Part shown: positions 23,740 through 32,388 of the stretch, in pieces
Layout: each line of letters begins with the position of its first letter
Position numbering within the stretch: the first letter of the stretch is position 1
NCBI GenBank assembly: GCA_016710065.1
Contig: JADJLP010000006.1
Span: 1-34,690 of the forward strand
DNA from: Candidatus Ideonella esbjergensis
Lineage (GTDB): Bacteria; Pseudomonadota; Gammaproteobacteria; Burkholderiales; Burkholderiaceae_C
Length of the DNA stretch: 34,690 nucleotides
Reading direction: 5' to 3'
Made by a program: the position numbers and the translations under genes
Notes under the pieces: model-generated
The model's input: the letters and a program-made list of their open reading frames with translations, nothing else
What the model was told of the DNA's origin: nothing
Database searches by the model: none

Positions 23740-24075
23740 TCAGTCCAGCGCCGGCAGCCCGTGCCTTGCGCGGGCACGGTTGCAGGCCTCATCACCCCGG
23801 CCCAGCGGGGCCAGCATGCCGAATTCGCGGCAGGGCGCGGGCCGCCACTCGTAGATGCCGCAGTGGGCCTGGGTTCCCACGGTGCCCACCAGGGCCGCGC
23901 AGCGCGGACGGGCGTGGTCGGTGCCACGCATGTGGCAGCTGTGGTCGTTCACCCTCACGGCCAGGCCGTCGGGCACAACCCCGCCCTGGCTCGAGAGTTC
24001 TTCACTGGCGAAGTCGACGCGAAAGCTGGCGCAGCAGGCGCCGCAGTGGGTGCAGGGGTTGCCGCTGTCGCTCAC
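23740..24075 (-). CDS. YkgJ-family cysteine cluster protein
   Basis: A 111-residue cytoplasmic protein of the YkgJ family, thought to bind zinc or an iron-sulfur cluster through conserved cysteines; its exact role is unknown. It starts MSDSGNPCTHCGACCASFRV, containing the CxxCGxCC signature at residues 8-15. It continues with NDHSCHMRG, RPRCAALVG, AHCGIYEWRPAPCREF and EACNRARARHGLPALD; the cysteines keep the family spacing. The length is typical. It lies 20 bases downstream of the kinase gene on the same strand, so it is probably the last gene of the metallophosphoesterase, kinase and YkgJ transcript. Confidence 0.88.
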   Translation of the reverse strand: MSDSGNPCTHCGACCASFRVDFASEELSSQGGVVPDGLAVRVNDHSCHMRGTDHARPRCAALVGTVGTQAHCGIYEWRPAPCREFGMLAPLGRGDEACNRARARHGLPALD

Positions 24076-24095
24076 GCTGGCAAGGGCCGTTGAAC

Positions 24096-25622
24096 TCAGA
24101 ACGGTACGTAGTCGTCGTCCGCCTCGTCGCCAGACAGCGCAGCCCGCACCACGGTGACGGTGCAGTCGGACTGGGCCACCACCTGGGACGAGACACTGCC
24201 CAGGAAGCGCCGCAGCGCCGAGTTGCCGCGCGCACCCATCACGATGTGGTCCACCTGGTTGCGGCGTGCGAAATCCACCAGCGCGGCGGCCGCGTCGGGC
24301 GCCTCCAGCACATGGAAGGTGAGCCGGCCGTCGTCCAGGTTGAGCGATTTGCTGATGGGCCGCGCCCAGTGCTTGAGGTTGACCAACTGCTTCACGTGCA
24401 CGCTGTGGCCGTCTTTGTCTACCAACTCGTCCATGCCGATGCGGGCGGTTTTCATCACGCTCACGCAGGCCAGCCGGGCGCCTGGCTCAGTGTGCACGAT
24501 TCGGCGCACGGTTTCGCGCAGTTTTTCGAGCAGCGCCGAAGAGGCACTGTCCACGTCCACGGCGGCCATGATGATGGCGTTCTGGCTCATCAATTCGGTG
24601 TTGGTGACCGAGCGGTTCTCGGGCTCGCTGCCCATGGCAAAGAACCAGCGCTTGAAGCGCGTGAAGCCGCTGCTGCGGGTGAGCTTGTCAGCGCGCTTGG
24701 TGAGCGGCACCTGCAGCGGGGCTTGCAGCGCCAGCGAGAGCTGGGCCGCACTCTGCCAGCGGTTCTCGGGCTGCACTTCCAGGCACTTGAGGATGATCTC
24801 TTGCAGCCAGGGCGGGCAATCGGCTCGGATGGCACGCGGCGGCACCGGCTCCACATACAAACGCTTGCGCAGGCCGTTTACCGAGGTGGGGGCGCCGAAG
24901 GGCCGCTCGCCGGTAGTGAAGTGGTAGAGCATCACGCCCAGCGCAAAGATGTCGCTGCGCGGGTCGTTGCGCACGAACTGCACCTGCTCGGGCGACATGT
25001 AGGGCCCAGTGCCCATGGGCAGGGTGAATTCTTCGTCCAGCAGATCGGGCAGATGCTCGTGGCGCGAGAGGCCAAAGTCGATCAGCACGGCCGTGCCGTC
25101 GGGGCGGAACAGGATGTTGCTGGGCTTGATGTCCAGGTGCACCACGTGCTGGCGATGCAACTCGTGCAGGGCCACGGCCACGCGCGAGCCTATCTCCACC
25201 ACCTCATCAAAGGCCAGCGGCGCTTCGTCCAGGCGTGGCCGCAGCGTCTCGCCCGGGATGTGCTCCATCACGATGTGCGGCTGGCGGGTGAAATCGCCCT
25301 TGGCCACGAACCTGGGCACGTGCACGCCACTGAGCGTGGGCATGATCATGCGTTCGACCTCGAAGCCGACGATGGTGGCCGGGTCTTCGCCCCCTTTGAT
25401 GCGCGGCACCTTCATGATCAGTGGCGTGGCCGTGGCGTCCACCACCGGCGCGCCGTCGTCGTGCACGCGGCTGACGCGCCACAGCGCGGCCATGCCGCCC
25501 TGATGCAGGCGTTCCTCCAGGCGGAAGTGGTCGATGACCTGGCCCACCTCCAGCACGCGGGGGCCCGAATCGGGCAGGGCACCCAGGCCTGTGGTGCCGC
25601 TGTAGCTGGCGCTACTGTCCAT
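24096..25622 (-). CDS. Serine/threonine protein kinase fused to a universal stress domain
   Basis: A 508-residue cytoplasmic fusion. Residues 30-300 are an eukaryote-like kinase: K71 in LIMKVPRIKG, VMEHIPGE as hinge (118-125), HLDIKPSNI (162-170, HLD in place of HRD, catalytic D164), DFG at 182-184, and MSPEQ at 209-213 in place of APE. The glycine loop is atypical (HQGGMAAL). Residues 300-350 are a basic linker. From about residue 355 a universal stress protein domain follows (NAIIMAAVDVDSASSALLEK), ending with the nucleotide motif MGARGNSALRRFLGSVSSQV (G463, G466, G475, S476), which suggests ATP binding there too. No membrane segment is seen. The start lies inside the metallophosphoesterase gene (11-base overlap), so kinase and phosphatase are translated together. 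Substrates are unknown. Confidence 0.92.
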   Translation of the reverse strand: MDSSASYSGTTGLGALPDSGPRVLEVGQVIDHFRLEERLHQGGMAALWRVSRVHDDGAPVVDATATPLIMKVPRIKGGEDPATIVGFEVERMIMPTLSGVHVPRFVAKGDFTRQPHIVMEHIPGETLRPRLDEAPLAFDEVVEIGSRVAVALHELHRQHVVHLDIKPSNILFRPDGTAVLIDFGLSRHEHLPDLLDEEFTLPMGTGPYMSPEQVQFVRNDPRSDIFALGVMLYHFTTGERPFGAPTSVNGLRKRLYVEPVPPRAIRADCPPWLQEIILKCLEVQPENRWQSAAQLSLALQAPLQVPLTKRADKLTRSSGFTRFKRWFFAMGSEPENRSVTNTELMSQNAIIMAAVDVDSASSALLEKLRETVRRIVHTEPGARLACVSVMKTARIGMDELVDKDGHSVHVKQLVNLKHWARPISKSLNLDDGRLTFHVLEAPDAAAALVDFARRNQVDHIVMGARGNSALRRFLGSVSSQVVAQSDCTVTVVRAALSGDEADDDYVPF

Positions 25623-26355
25623 GGGCCAGGCGCTCGGCCAGACGCTCGGGCAGGCCGGCCGCGCGGATCTTGGCGGCGGCGGTTTCAACGTCGTACGGCA
25701 CGCGGTAAAAGGTCAGGGTCTGATCCACAAGATGGAACATGGCGTAGCAGGCCGCAGGGTTGCCGTCGCGCGGCTGGCCGGCCGAGCCCGGCACCACCAG
25801 CCACTGGCGGTGCGGCGGCAGCGGGATGGCCACGTCAGGTGTGGGCACGAAATCACCCGCCTTGCCGGTGCCCGAGAGGTGGAACAGCTTGGGCTCGTGC
25901 ATGTGGCCGCAGAAGGTGTAGTGGCAGGTGGTGGCGTGCAGGCTGCGCACGGCCTCAATGCGGCCCTGGATGTATTCCCACTCGGCCGGCGCGAAGGCGT
26001 TGGCGTGCACGAACAGCATGTCGCCTTCGGTGTGCGACATGGGCCGGCTGGTGAGGAAGCCCATCTGCGCCTCGGTGAGCTGCGAGCGGGTCCAGTCGAC
26101 GACCTGGCGCGCTTCGGGCCGCATGTTGGGCGAGGTGGCTTCGGACACGCCGGCGTCGTGGTTGCCGTTGACGGCAATGGCGCCGCGCTCCACAAAGGCC
26201 TGCACGGTGTCGATGACCCAGCCCGGGTCGGCGCCGTAGCCCACGTAATCGCCCAGGAAGGCATAGCGGTCGGCGCCATGCCCTTTGGCATGCTCCAGCA
26301 CGGCCTCCACCGCTTCGCGGTTGGCGTGCAGATCGGTGATCAGCGCGAGTTTCAT
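25612..26355 (-). CDS. Calcineurin-like metallophosphoesterase
   Basis: A 247-residue dimetal phosphoesterase of the YfcE/protein-phosphatase-like group. Metal and catalytic motifs are D8-x-H10 in LITDLHANREA, GDYVGYGADP with D36, GNHD with N65 and H66, VHANA with H117, and GHMH with H151 and H153. The full active site is thus kept. Its ATG at 26355 is preceded by a gagaac sequence, a modest ribosome site. The gene overlaps the kinase-stress gene by 11 bases. Such enzymes may be protein phosphatases or act on nucleotides such as Ap4A. The coupling to a kinase makes protein dephosphorylation a reasonable guess, but the sequence does not decide this. Confidence 0.9.
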   Translation of the reverse strand: MKLALITDLHANREAVEAVLEHAKGHGADRYAFLGDYVGYGADPGWVIDTVQAFVERGAIAVNGNHDAGVSEATSPNMRPEARQVVDWTRSQLTEAQMGFLTSRPMSHTEGDMLFVHANAFAPAEWEYIQGRIEAVRSLHATTCHYTFCGHMHEPKLFHLSGTGKAGDFVPTPDVAIPLPPHRQWLVVPGSAGQPRDGNPAACYAMFHLVDQTLTFYRVPYDVETAAAKIRAAGLPERLAERLAHGQ

Positions 26356-26431
26356 GGTTGTTCTCTTGTTGTCTCCTGCGGGCCACTGTGCGCCTGCGGC
26401 CTGACGGCTGGCTGATCGGTTTTGGTGCGAC

Positions 26432-27394
26432 CTAGCCGATGCGCCCCAACAGAAGGTACTCCATCAGCGCCTTCTGAACGTGCATCCTGTTTTCAGCCTC
26501 GTCCCAGACCACGGATTGCGGCCCGTCGATCACTTCGGCCGCCACTTCCTCGCCGCGGTGCGCCGGCAGGCAGTGCATGAACAAGGCATCGGGCTGGGCC
26601 ACGGCCATCATCTCGGCGTCCACACACCAGTCGGCAAAGGCCTTGATGCGGGCTTCGTTCTCGGCTTCAAAGCCCATGCTGGTCCAGACGTCGGTGGTGA
26701 CCAGGTGGGCGCCGCGGCAGGCGTCGAGCGGGTTCTTGAAGACCTTGTAGCAAGCCGTGTTCTTGATGCCGGCGACGGCAGTGTCCACTTCGTAGCCGCT
26801 GGGCGTGCTGACGTGCACCGTGAAGCCCAGGATCTCGGCCGCCTGCAGCCAGGTGTTGGCCATGTTGTTGCCGTCGCCCACCCAGGCCACCACCTTGCCC
26901 TTCAGGCTGGCCAGGTCGTAGCCACAGGCGCCCAGGGCGGCGCGGTGCTCCAGGTAGGTGAAGATGTCGGCCAGGATCTGGCAGGGGTGGTACTCGTTGG
27001 TGAGGCCATTGATGACCGGCACGCGCGAGTGCGCCGCGAAGCGCTCGATCTTGGTCTGCTCGTAGGTGCGGATCATCACGATGTCGACCATGCGGCTGAT
27101 CACGCGGGCCGAATCGTCGATGGGCTCGGCGCGGCCCAGCTGGCTGCCATCGGTGGTCAGGTGCACCACCGAGCCGCCCATCTGGTACATGCCGGCCTCG
27201 AAGCTCACGCGGGTGCGGGTGCTGGCCTTCTCGAAGATCATGGCCAGCGTGCGGTCGGCCAGCGGCTGGTAGCGCTCGTAGTTTTTGAAGCGCTGCTTGA
27301 TGATGCGGGCGCGCTCGAACAGGTAGGCGTATTCCTCGGCCCGCAAATCCTTGAACTGGAGATAGTGCTTCATGAGGCTGTGGCCCGGTTTCAT
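26432..27394 (-). CDS. argF: Ornithine carbamoyltransferase
   Basis: ArgF joins carbamoyl phosphate and ornithine to make citrulline in arginine biosynthesis. The 320-residue frame begins MKPGHSLMKHYLQFKDLRAE at 27394, where the ATG overlaps the argD stop by four bases. A second ATG at 27373 (MKHYLQFKDL) matches the usual family start, and either could be used. The carbamoyl-phosphate motif is STRTR (residues 58-62 of the long form). Further motifs are MIRTYEQTKIE, VINGLTNEYHPCQILAD and the ornithine-binding HCLPAHRG from residue 274. The catalytic set is complete. It follows argD in the same transcript, giving two consecutive arginine-pathway steps separated only by ornithine formation. Confidence 0.97.
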   Translation of the reverse strand: MKPGHSLMKHYLQFKDLRAEEYAYLFERARIIKQRFKNYERYQPLADRTLAMIFEKASTRTRVSFEAGMYQMGGSVVHLTTDGSQLGRAEPIDDSARVISRMVDIVMIRTYEQTKIERFAAHSRVPVINGLTNEYHPCQILADIFTYLEHRAALGACGYDLASLKGKVVAWVGDGNNMANTWLQAAEILGFTVHVSTPSGYEVDTAVAGIKNTACYKVFKNPLDACRGAHLVTTDVWTSMGFEAENEARIKAFADWCVDAEMMAVAQPDALFMHCLPAHRGEEVAAEVIDGPQSVVWDEAENRMHVQKALMEYLLLGRIG

Positions 27395-28583
27395 GGCTGA
27401 GGTTCGGAGAGGAAGGTCTTGATCACCGGCACCAGCAGGCTGACGATCTCGTCGGCCTCGGTTTCAGTGAGGATCAGCGGCGGCACCAGGCGGATTACGC
27501 TGTCGGCCGTGACGCTGAGCAGCAGGCCGGCCTGCATGGCGCGGCTGAGGATGACGCCGCAGTGGCGGTCGAGCTCGATGCCCAGCATCAGGCCCAGGCC
27601 GCGCACTTCCTTCACGCCCCTCACGCCCATCAACTCGCGCTCCAGCGCGGCCTTCAGGTGGGCGCCCACACGGGCTGCGTTGCCCATGATGTCGTCGGCC
27701 AGCATGATGTCGAGGGTTTCGATGCCGGCGCGCATCGACAGCGGATTGCCGCCAAAAGTGGTGCCGTGGTTGCCCGGACCCAGGATGGTCTTGGCCTTCT
27801 CGCCCACCACGATGGCGCCGATGGGCACGCCCGAGCCCAGGCCCTTGGCCAGCGGCATCACGTCGGGCTTGATATCGGCCCACTGGTGCGCAAACCACTG
27901 GCCGGTGCGGCCGATTCCGCACTGCACTTCGTCCAGCATCAGCAGCCAGCCCTGCTCGTCACAGATCTGGCGCACCTCGCGCAGGTAGTCCCAGCGCGCC
28001 GGGTTGATTCCGCCCTCGCCCTGGATGGTTTCCAGGAACACGGCCACCACGTTGGGGTTGCACTCGGCCACCTCGCGCACTGCGGCGGCGTCGTTGAAGG
28101 GCACGCGCACAAAGCCCTCCACCAGCGGGCCAAAGCCTTCCTGCACCTTGGGGTTGCCGGTGGCCGAGAGCGTGGCGATGGAACGGCCGTGGAAGGCCTT
28201 CTCGAAGACGATGATCTCGGGGCGAGATATGCCTTGTCGTGGCCGTACTTGCGAGCGATCTTCAGTGCGCCCTCGTTGGCCTCCAGGCCGGTGGAGCAGA
28301 AGAACGCGGCCGACAGGCCTGAAAGCTCGCACAGCCGCGCGGCCAGGGCTTCCTGCAGCGGGTTCTCGTAGTAGTTCGAGCAGTGGATCAGCTTGGCGAT
28401 CTGCTCTTGCAAGGCCGGCACCAGCTTGGGGTGGGCATGCCCCAAGGTGTTGACCGCAATGCCGCCCAGGCCGTCCAGGTAGCGTCGGCCTTCGGTGTCC
28501 CAGACGCGGCAGCCCTGGCCATGCGACAGCGCGATCGGCAGGCGGCCATAGGTGTTCATCACGTGGGGCATCGAGGCGGTCAT
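27391..28583 (-). CDS. argD: Acetylornithine aminotransferase (single-base frame break)
   Basis: ArgD is the PLP-dependent transaminase that makes N-acetylornithine from its semialdehyde and glutamate. The start is ATG 28583 (MTASMPHVMNTYGRLPIALS) with a ggagtg ribosome site. The N-terminal frame runs through FFCSTGLEANEGALKIARKY and HDK. The frame then changes near 28232, and the rest continues as SRPEIIVFEKAFHGRS, FLETIQGEGGINPARWDY, LMLDEVQCGIGRTG and LAKGLGSGVPIGAIV, where the lysine of LAKG binds PLP. Adding one G to a GG run restores KGISRPEIIV, exactly as the family reads, so a missed homopolymer base is the simplest explanation. The repaired length is about 398 residues. It overlaps argF by four bases. 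Confidence 0.94.
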
Positions 28584-28718
28584 CCACTCACTCCAATCAG
28601 GAAAAGGGAAAAGAAAAGGGCCGGCATTGACCTGTATGTCACGCACCAGCCCAGAGAAATTCTAAATCCTGCTGGTGATCAGCCGAAGTACACGACTGGA
28701 CCACTGGAGGCTCTCGCC

Positions 28719-29176
28719 ATGTCTGCTGCAGCGCAACAAGCGCAGGGCACAATCCGTCTTCAGGCTCAGGCACCCATCTTGCGTGCCGGGCTGACAGCGT
28801 CGTGCCAGCCTGTGCAAGTACGCTGCACACTTCTTCCTGACCCCGCATCCATATCCGTGACCAAGCCGCGCGAAGTCTTCATCCAAGGGCTAACCAAAGA
28901 GGGCCGGGCGTTTCGCCCCAGCGACTGGGCCGAGCGTCTGGCCGGCGCCTTGTCCAGCTTTCGCCCGGGTGGCCCACGCCCAGGGCTGGCCGCGCACATC
29001 AGCTATTCACCCTACTGCGTGCCGCGGGTCATCAACGGCGTGAAGTGCGTGATCGTCAACGAGCGCTGCGCGACCTGGAGCCCATGGCCTGGGATTTCGT
29101 GATGAGCTTTGCCCGCGACAACGAACTGCAAGTCACCGAGGCCTGCCTGCTGCCCGAGCGCGTAGGCAAGGTCTGA
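28719..29176 (+). CDS. DUF3579 protein (one frame break)
   Basis: The conserved part reads REVFIQGLTKEGRAFRPSDW, then AERLAGALSSFRPGG, LAAHISYSPYCVPRVINGVK and, after a frame change near 29065, DLEPMAWDFVMSFARDNELQ and VTEACLLPERVGKV. This is the complete DUF3579 domain of betaproteobacteria; its function is unknown. Restoring one C to give NERLRDLEP repairs the frame. ATG 28719 is chosen because a ggagg site lies eight bases upstream. It adds about 46 residues not typical of the family, and a GTG at 28857 without a ribosome site would give the usual length of about 105 residues. Adjacent argD is divergent, and rpsT converges on it across an intrinsic terminator. Confidence 0.8.
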
Positions 29177-29286
29177 GTTGGTCTCCCGGCTGCGGCGTAC
29201 CGCAGCCATTTTCTCGGAGGGTGCTCAAGCCGCTTCAGAGCGGCCGTGCGCTGGCCTCCAACCAGAGATTTCCGAGCAGCACCAAG

Positions 29287-29313
29287 AAAAAGCCCCGCAC
29301 TGCGGGCTTTTGT
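29287..29313 (-). terminator. Intrinsic terminator of rpsT
   Basis: Reading on the minus strand after the rpsT stop, AAAAGCCCGC and GCGGGGCTTTTT form a GC-rich stem with one bulged base and a short loop, followed by a run of five Ts. The A run on the other side allows it also to stop transcripts from the DUF3579 gene on the plus strand. It lies about 25 bases after the rpsT stop. Confidence 0.85.
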
Positions 29314-29334
29314 CTGTCCACCTGGAAACTGATG

Positions 29335-29632
29335 TCAGGCGGCGAGCGCCTTGACCTTTGGCCGACAAACGGCTCTTGTGGCGGGCAGCCTTGTTCTTGT
29401 GGAACAGACCCTTGTCGGCGATCGAGTCGATCACGCTTTGGGCCGCCTTGAAGGTGGCAGTTGCCAGGGTCTTGTCGCCAGCGGCGACAGCCTTGAGAAC
29501 GTTCTTGATCGGGTGCGGAACTTGGAACGCAGCGAAGAATTCGCGGCGTTCAGCTTGACGTCCTGGCGGGCGCGCTTGCGGCCGGAGGCCAGGCGCACGG
29601 TGCGCTTCTTGGCTTTGGAGGAGGGTGGCCAT
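29335..29632 (-). CDS. rpsT: 30S ribosomal protein S20 (frame-broken)
   Basis: S20 is a primary 16S rRNA-binding protein of the small subunit. It starts at ATG 29632. Reading across frames gives SSKAKKRTVRLASGRKRARQ-like sequence, DVKLNAANSSLRSKF, IKNVLKAVAAGDKT, FKAAQSVIDSIADKGLFHKN and KAARHKSRLSAK, then VKALAA at the stop at 29335-29337. This is the whole protein at close to the usual 100 residues. At least three indels are visible: an extra C in the fourth codon, one missing base near 29515 and an extra A near 29355. Because the protein is close to essential, these are almost certainly read errors. Its promoter and terminator are both recognisable. Confidence 0.93.
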
Positions 29633-29669
29633 GCTTCTTGGGGTTATCCAGGTGGGGTAAAGACTATCA

Positions 29670-29699
29670 AGTATAGCAGCCCCTGACCGGACTTGGCAA
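29670..29699 (-). promoter_or_regulatory. rpsT: Sigma-70 promoter of rpsT
   Basis: On the minus strand TTGCCA (29699-29694) and TATACT (29675-29670) are 18 bases apart, close to the sigma-70 consensus. Transcription would start about 30 bases before the rpsT ATG at 29632. The spacing and position fit a strong ribosomal-protein promoter. Confidence 0.72.
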
Positions 29700-29730
29700 G
29701 GCGCGGTCGTGGTTGTCTGGAGAGGGTTCC

Positions 29731-29736
29731 TATAAT
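29731..29736 (+). promoter_or_regulatory. murJ: Perfect TATAAT -10 element upstream of murJ
   Basis: TATAAT lies 50 bases before the murJ ATG. No good -35 is found 16-18 bases upstream (the sequence there is GTGGTT-like), so the promoter would depend on the -10 box or an activator, or a base may be missing between the elements in this error-prone part. Confidence 0.5.
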
Positions 29737-29785
29737 CGCCCTTCTTCACCTCCCGCCTTGACGTCTGTAGCGCCCGGGCCCGCTG

Positions 29786-31325
29786 ATGAACCTGCTCAAG
29801 GCCGCCTCGACCGTCTCCCTGTGGACCATGCTGTCACGCATCACGGGGGCTGGTCAGCTACCAGCTGATCAACGCGGCCTTTGGCGCCAACGCCCAGACC
29901 GACGCCTACGTGGTGGCGTTTCGCATTCCCAACCTGTTGCGGCGTCTGTTTGGCGAGGGGGGCATTCTCGGCCGCCTCGTGCCCATCCTGGCGGCCACCC
30001 GAGCCAAGGAGGGTGACGAGATCACCCGCGCGCTGGATCGACGCCGTGGCCACCGTGCTGTTCTGGCGCTGTTCGTCACCTGTGTGCTGGGTGCTGGGTG
30101 CGCCGGTGCCGGTGTGGATGTTCGGCGCCGGCCTGAAGGAGCTGGACCTCGCCGTGGTGATGACGCGCTGGATGTTCCCCACATCGGCTTCATGTCCCTG
30201 GTGGCCTTGTCGGCCGGCGTGCTCAACACCTGGTGCCGTTTTGCCGTGCCAGCCGCCACGCCGGTGCTGCTGAACCCGTCGGTCATCTCGGCCTCGGCGT
30301 TTCTGGCGCCCCGGCTCAGCCGCCACGGCATCCAGCCCATACATGCCCCGTCTGGCGGCGTGCTGTTGGGGCGCTCTGCAAACTGGGCATCCAGGTGCCG
30401 GCACTGGGATCCGGGTGGGTTGCCTGCCGCGCATCGGCTGGACCCCGGGCGCGGGTGAAACAAGCCTGGGCGCACGAGGGGGCGCACCGCGTGCTTCGCC
30501 AGATGGGCCCGGCACTGCTGGGTGTGTCGGTGGCCCAGGTCTCGCTGCTGATCAACAGCCAGATCGCATCGCACCTGGGCGAGGGCGCGGTCTCTGGATC
30601 TTCACTGCCGACCGGTCATGGAACTGCCCACGCCATCCTGGCGTGGCCCTGGGCGTGGTGCTGATCCCGGGCTGTCGGCGTTGCGGGTCAAAGGCGACGA
30701 CGCGGGCTACTCGGCACACTACTGGGGCCCGCGCCTGGCCGCCTTGCTGTCGCTGCCGTGTTCGGTGGCCCTCTGGCGTTCGCCGAGCCCATCATCGCGG
30801 TGCTGTTCCACAACGGCAAGTTCAGCGCCGAGGTGGCGCACATGAGCGCCCTCGCGCTGCAGGGCTACGGTGTGGGCCTGGTGGGGCTGATCGGGTGAAG
30901 GTGCTCGCACCGGGCTTCTACGCGAAGCAGGACATCCGCACCCCCGTGCGCATCGCGGTGATGGTGCTGGTGTACCCAGGATGAACCTGATGTTCGTGCC
31001 CTGGCTGCGGGCACGCCGGCCTCACGCCGTCCATTGGCCTGGGCGCCATCGTCAACGCCGTCTGGCTGTTCCGGGGCTTGCGCGCCCAGGGACTGTACCG
31101 GCCTACTGCGGGCTGGATGGCCCTCTTGGCGTAAAAGCGCTGGCCTGCGTGGTGATGGGCGGCTGGCTGGTGTGGATGACGGGCAAAATCGACTGATTGC
31201 GATGTCGCCGCACAAGCTGGAGCGGGCTGGCCTGCTGGCCGGCGGCATTGTGGTGGCCTTGCTTGCTGTACTTCACGCCGTTGGTCACCGGCCCGAACCT
31301 GCGCCAGTTCGCCAGACGCGTCTGA
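29786..31325 (+). CDS. murJ: Lipid II flippase MurJ (MviN), frame-broken
   Basis: MurJ is the multi-pass inner-membrane flippase that exports lipid II for peptidoglycan synthesis. It starts MNLLKAASTVSLWTMLSRIT at 29786, followed across frames by SYQLINAAFGANAQTDAYVV-like sequence, AFRIPNLLRRLFGEGGILGR, VPILAATRAKEGDEI, FMSLVALSAGVLNTW and FAVPAATPVLLNPSVIS. Later pieces are GPALLGVSVAQVSLLINSQI, HLGEGAVS, FAEPIIAVLFHNGKFSAEVA-like and LAPGFYAKQDIRTPVRIAVM. The C-terminus, ending TPLVTGPNLRQFARRV at 31325, completes a protein of about 513 residues. These are the MurJ landmarks in order, including the arginine-rich first cytoplasmic loop. At least eight frame changes are present. Confidence 0.92.
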
Positions 31326-31391
31326 AACCCGTGCGGTCACCACTACCTTTTCACCTTTTCGCGGGGCAGGGCGCCGGCCTACACTTCAGCC

Positions 31392-32262
31392 ATGACCCGC
31401 GCCGCTGCGCTTGGAGCCGCCCAGTCCACTGACTATTTCACCTCGCTGGTGGCCGAGGATGATGGCTTTTCCACCTTGAAGCCGCTATTGCCTTGGGCCA
31501 GGACGCCGACCGCGATCTCGACCCGCAAACGGTGCTGCTGGAGGTGGATGCCCTGGCCGCACGGCTGAAGCGGCAGGCTGCCGGCAGACGCCAGCCCCCA
31601 CGCACCGGGTGCAGGTGCTGAATCGTTTCTTCTTTCGTGAGCTGGGTTTGCCAGCAACGTCAACGATTTCCACCACCCCGACAACAGCTACCTGCACCGG
31701 GTGCTGGACCCGCGCGTGGCATTCCCGTGACGCTGGCGGTTCTGTATGTGAACTGGCCAGCACATCGGGCTCGAGCCGGTGGGGTGTCGTTTCCGGGCAT
31801 TTTTTGGTCACTGCGCATGCCCTACGGCGAGATGGTGATAGACCCGGTCAACGGCGAGCCAGGCTCGCGCGCCCGGCTGGACGAATGGCTGGAGCCCTTC
31901 CAACGCGGCTAAGGCGCAGCGGGCGACGCCGAGACCCCATTGGGCTTGTTCCTGCAAACCGCTCTGCCATAACGCGAGATCATTGCCCGCAGCTGCGCAA
32001 CCTTCGCTATGTGCGTGCACCGCAGGCGGGCAACCTGATGGCTTTGCTGGCGGTGCAGGACAGGCTGGTGAGAATGCTACCCCAAGCCTCGGACGAGCGG
32101 CGCGATCGCGGTCTGGCCTTTGGCCGAAGCTAACCAACCAGGCGCGGCGCTGGTCGATCTGGCTGCCTTACCTTGAGAGACTCGCCAGTGGCCGCCGATG
32201 CAGCGGCCCTGCGCCATCTCGTGAGTGAACCGCGCGACGCGCTACCGGGGCAGGCCCATTGA
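31392..32262 (+). CDS. SirB1-family transglutaminase-like protein (frame-broken)
   Basis: A SirB1-type protein with a transglutaminase-like domain followed by helical repeats, also annotated in this group as a tetratricopeptide protein; its cellular role is poorly known. It begins TRAAALGAAQSTDYFTSLVA at 31392 and continues in pieces: QDADRDLDPQTVLLEVDALA, LNRFFFRELG, NDFHHPDNSYLHRVLD, AFPVTLAVLYVNW, VGVSFPGIF, MPYGEMVIDPVNGE, RARLDEWLEPF and RNLRYV, then LMALLAVQDRLVRMLP. The closing VAADAAALRHLVSE stretch stops at 32262. The family order is complete at about 285 residues. In related genomes the gene commonly sits between murJ and other housekeeping genes as here. There are many frame changes. 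Confidence 0.82.
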
Positions 32263-32388
32263 TCGCGCGGTCCACCCACCTACAATGAAGCGCAGTGACG
32301 CCTCTGTTTTCCCGGGCGTTCGGCCGCCGCCCCAGGCTGGCCACGATGAACCGCGCAGCACGTGCCGGCCGCCGAGACCCAAGCACCG

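Noticed and set aside
27391..28583. argD as a real pseudogene
   Set aside because: One added G restores a perfect family reading, and the break lies exactly where the error-prone end begins. Both halves are otherwise conserved.
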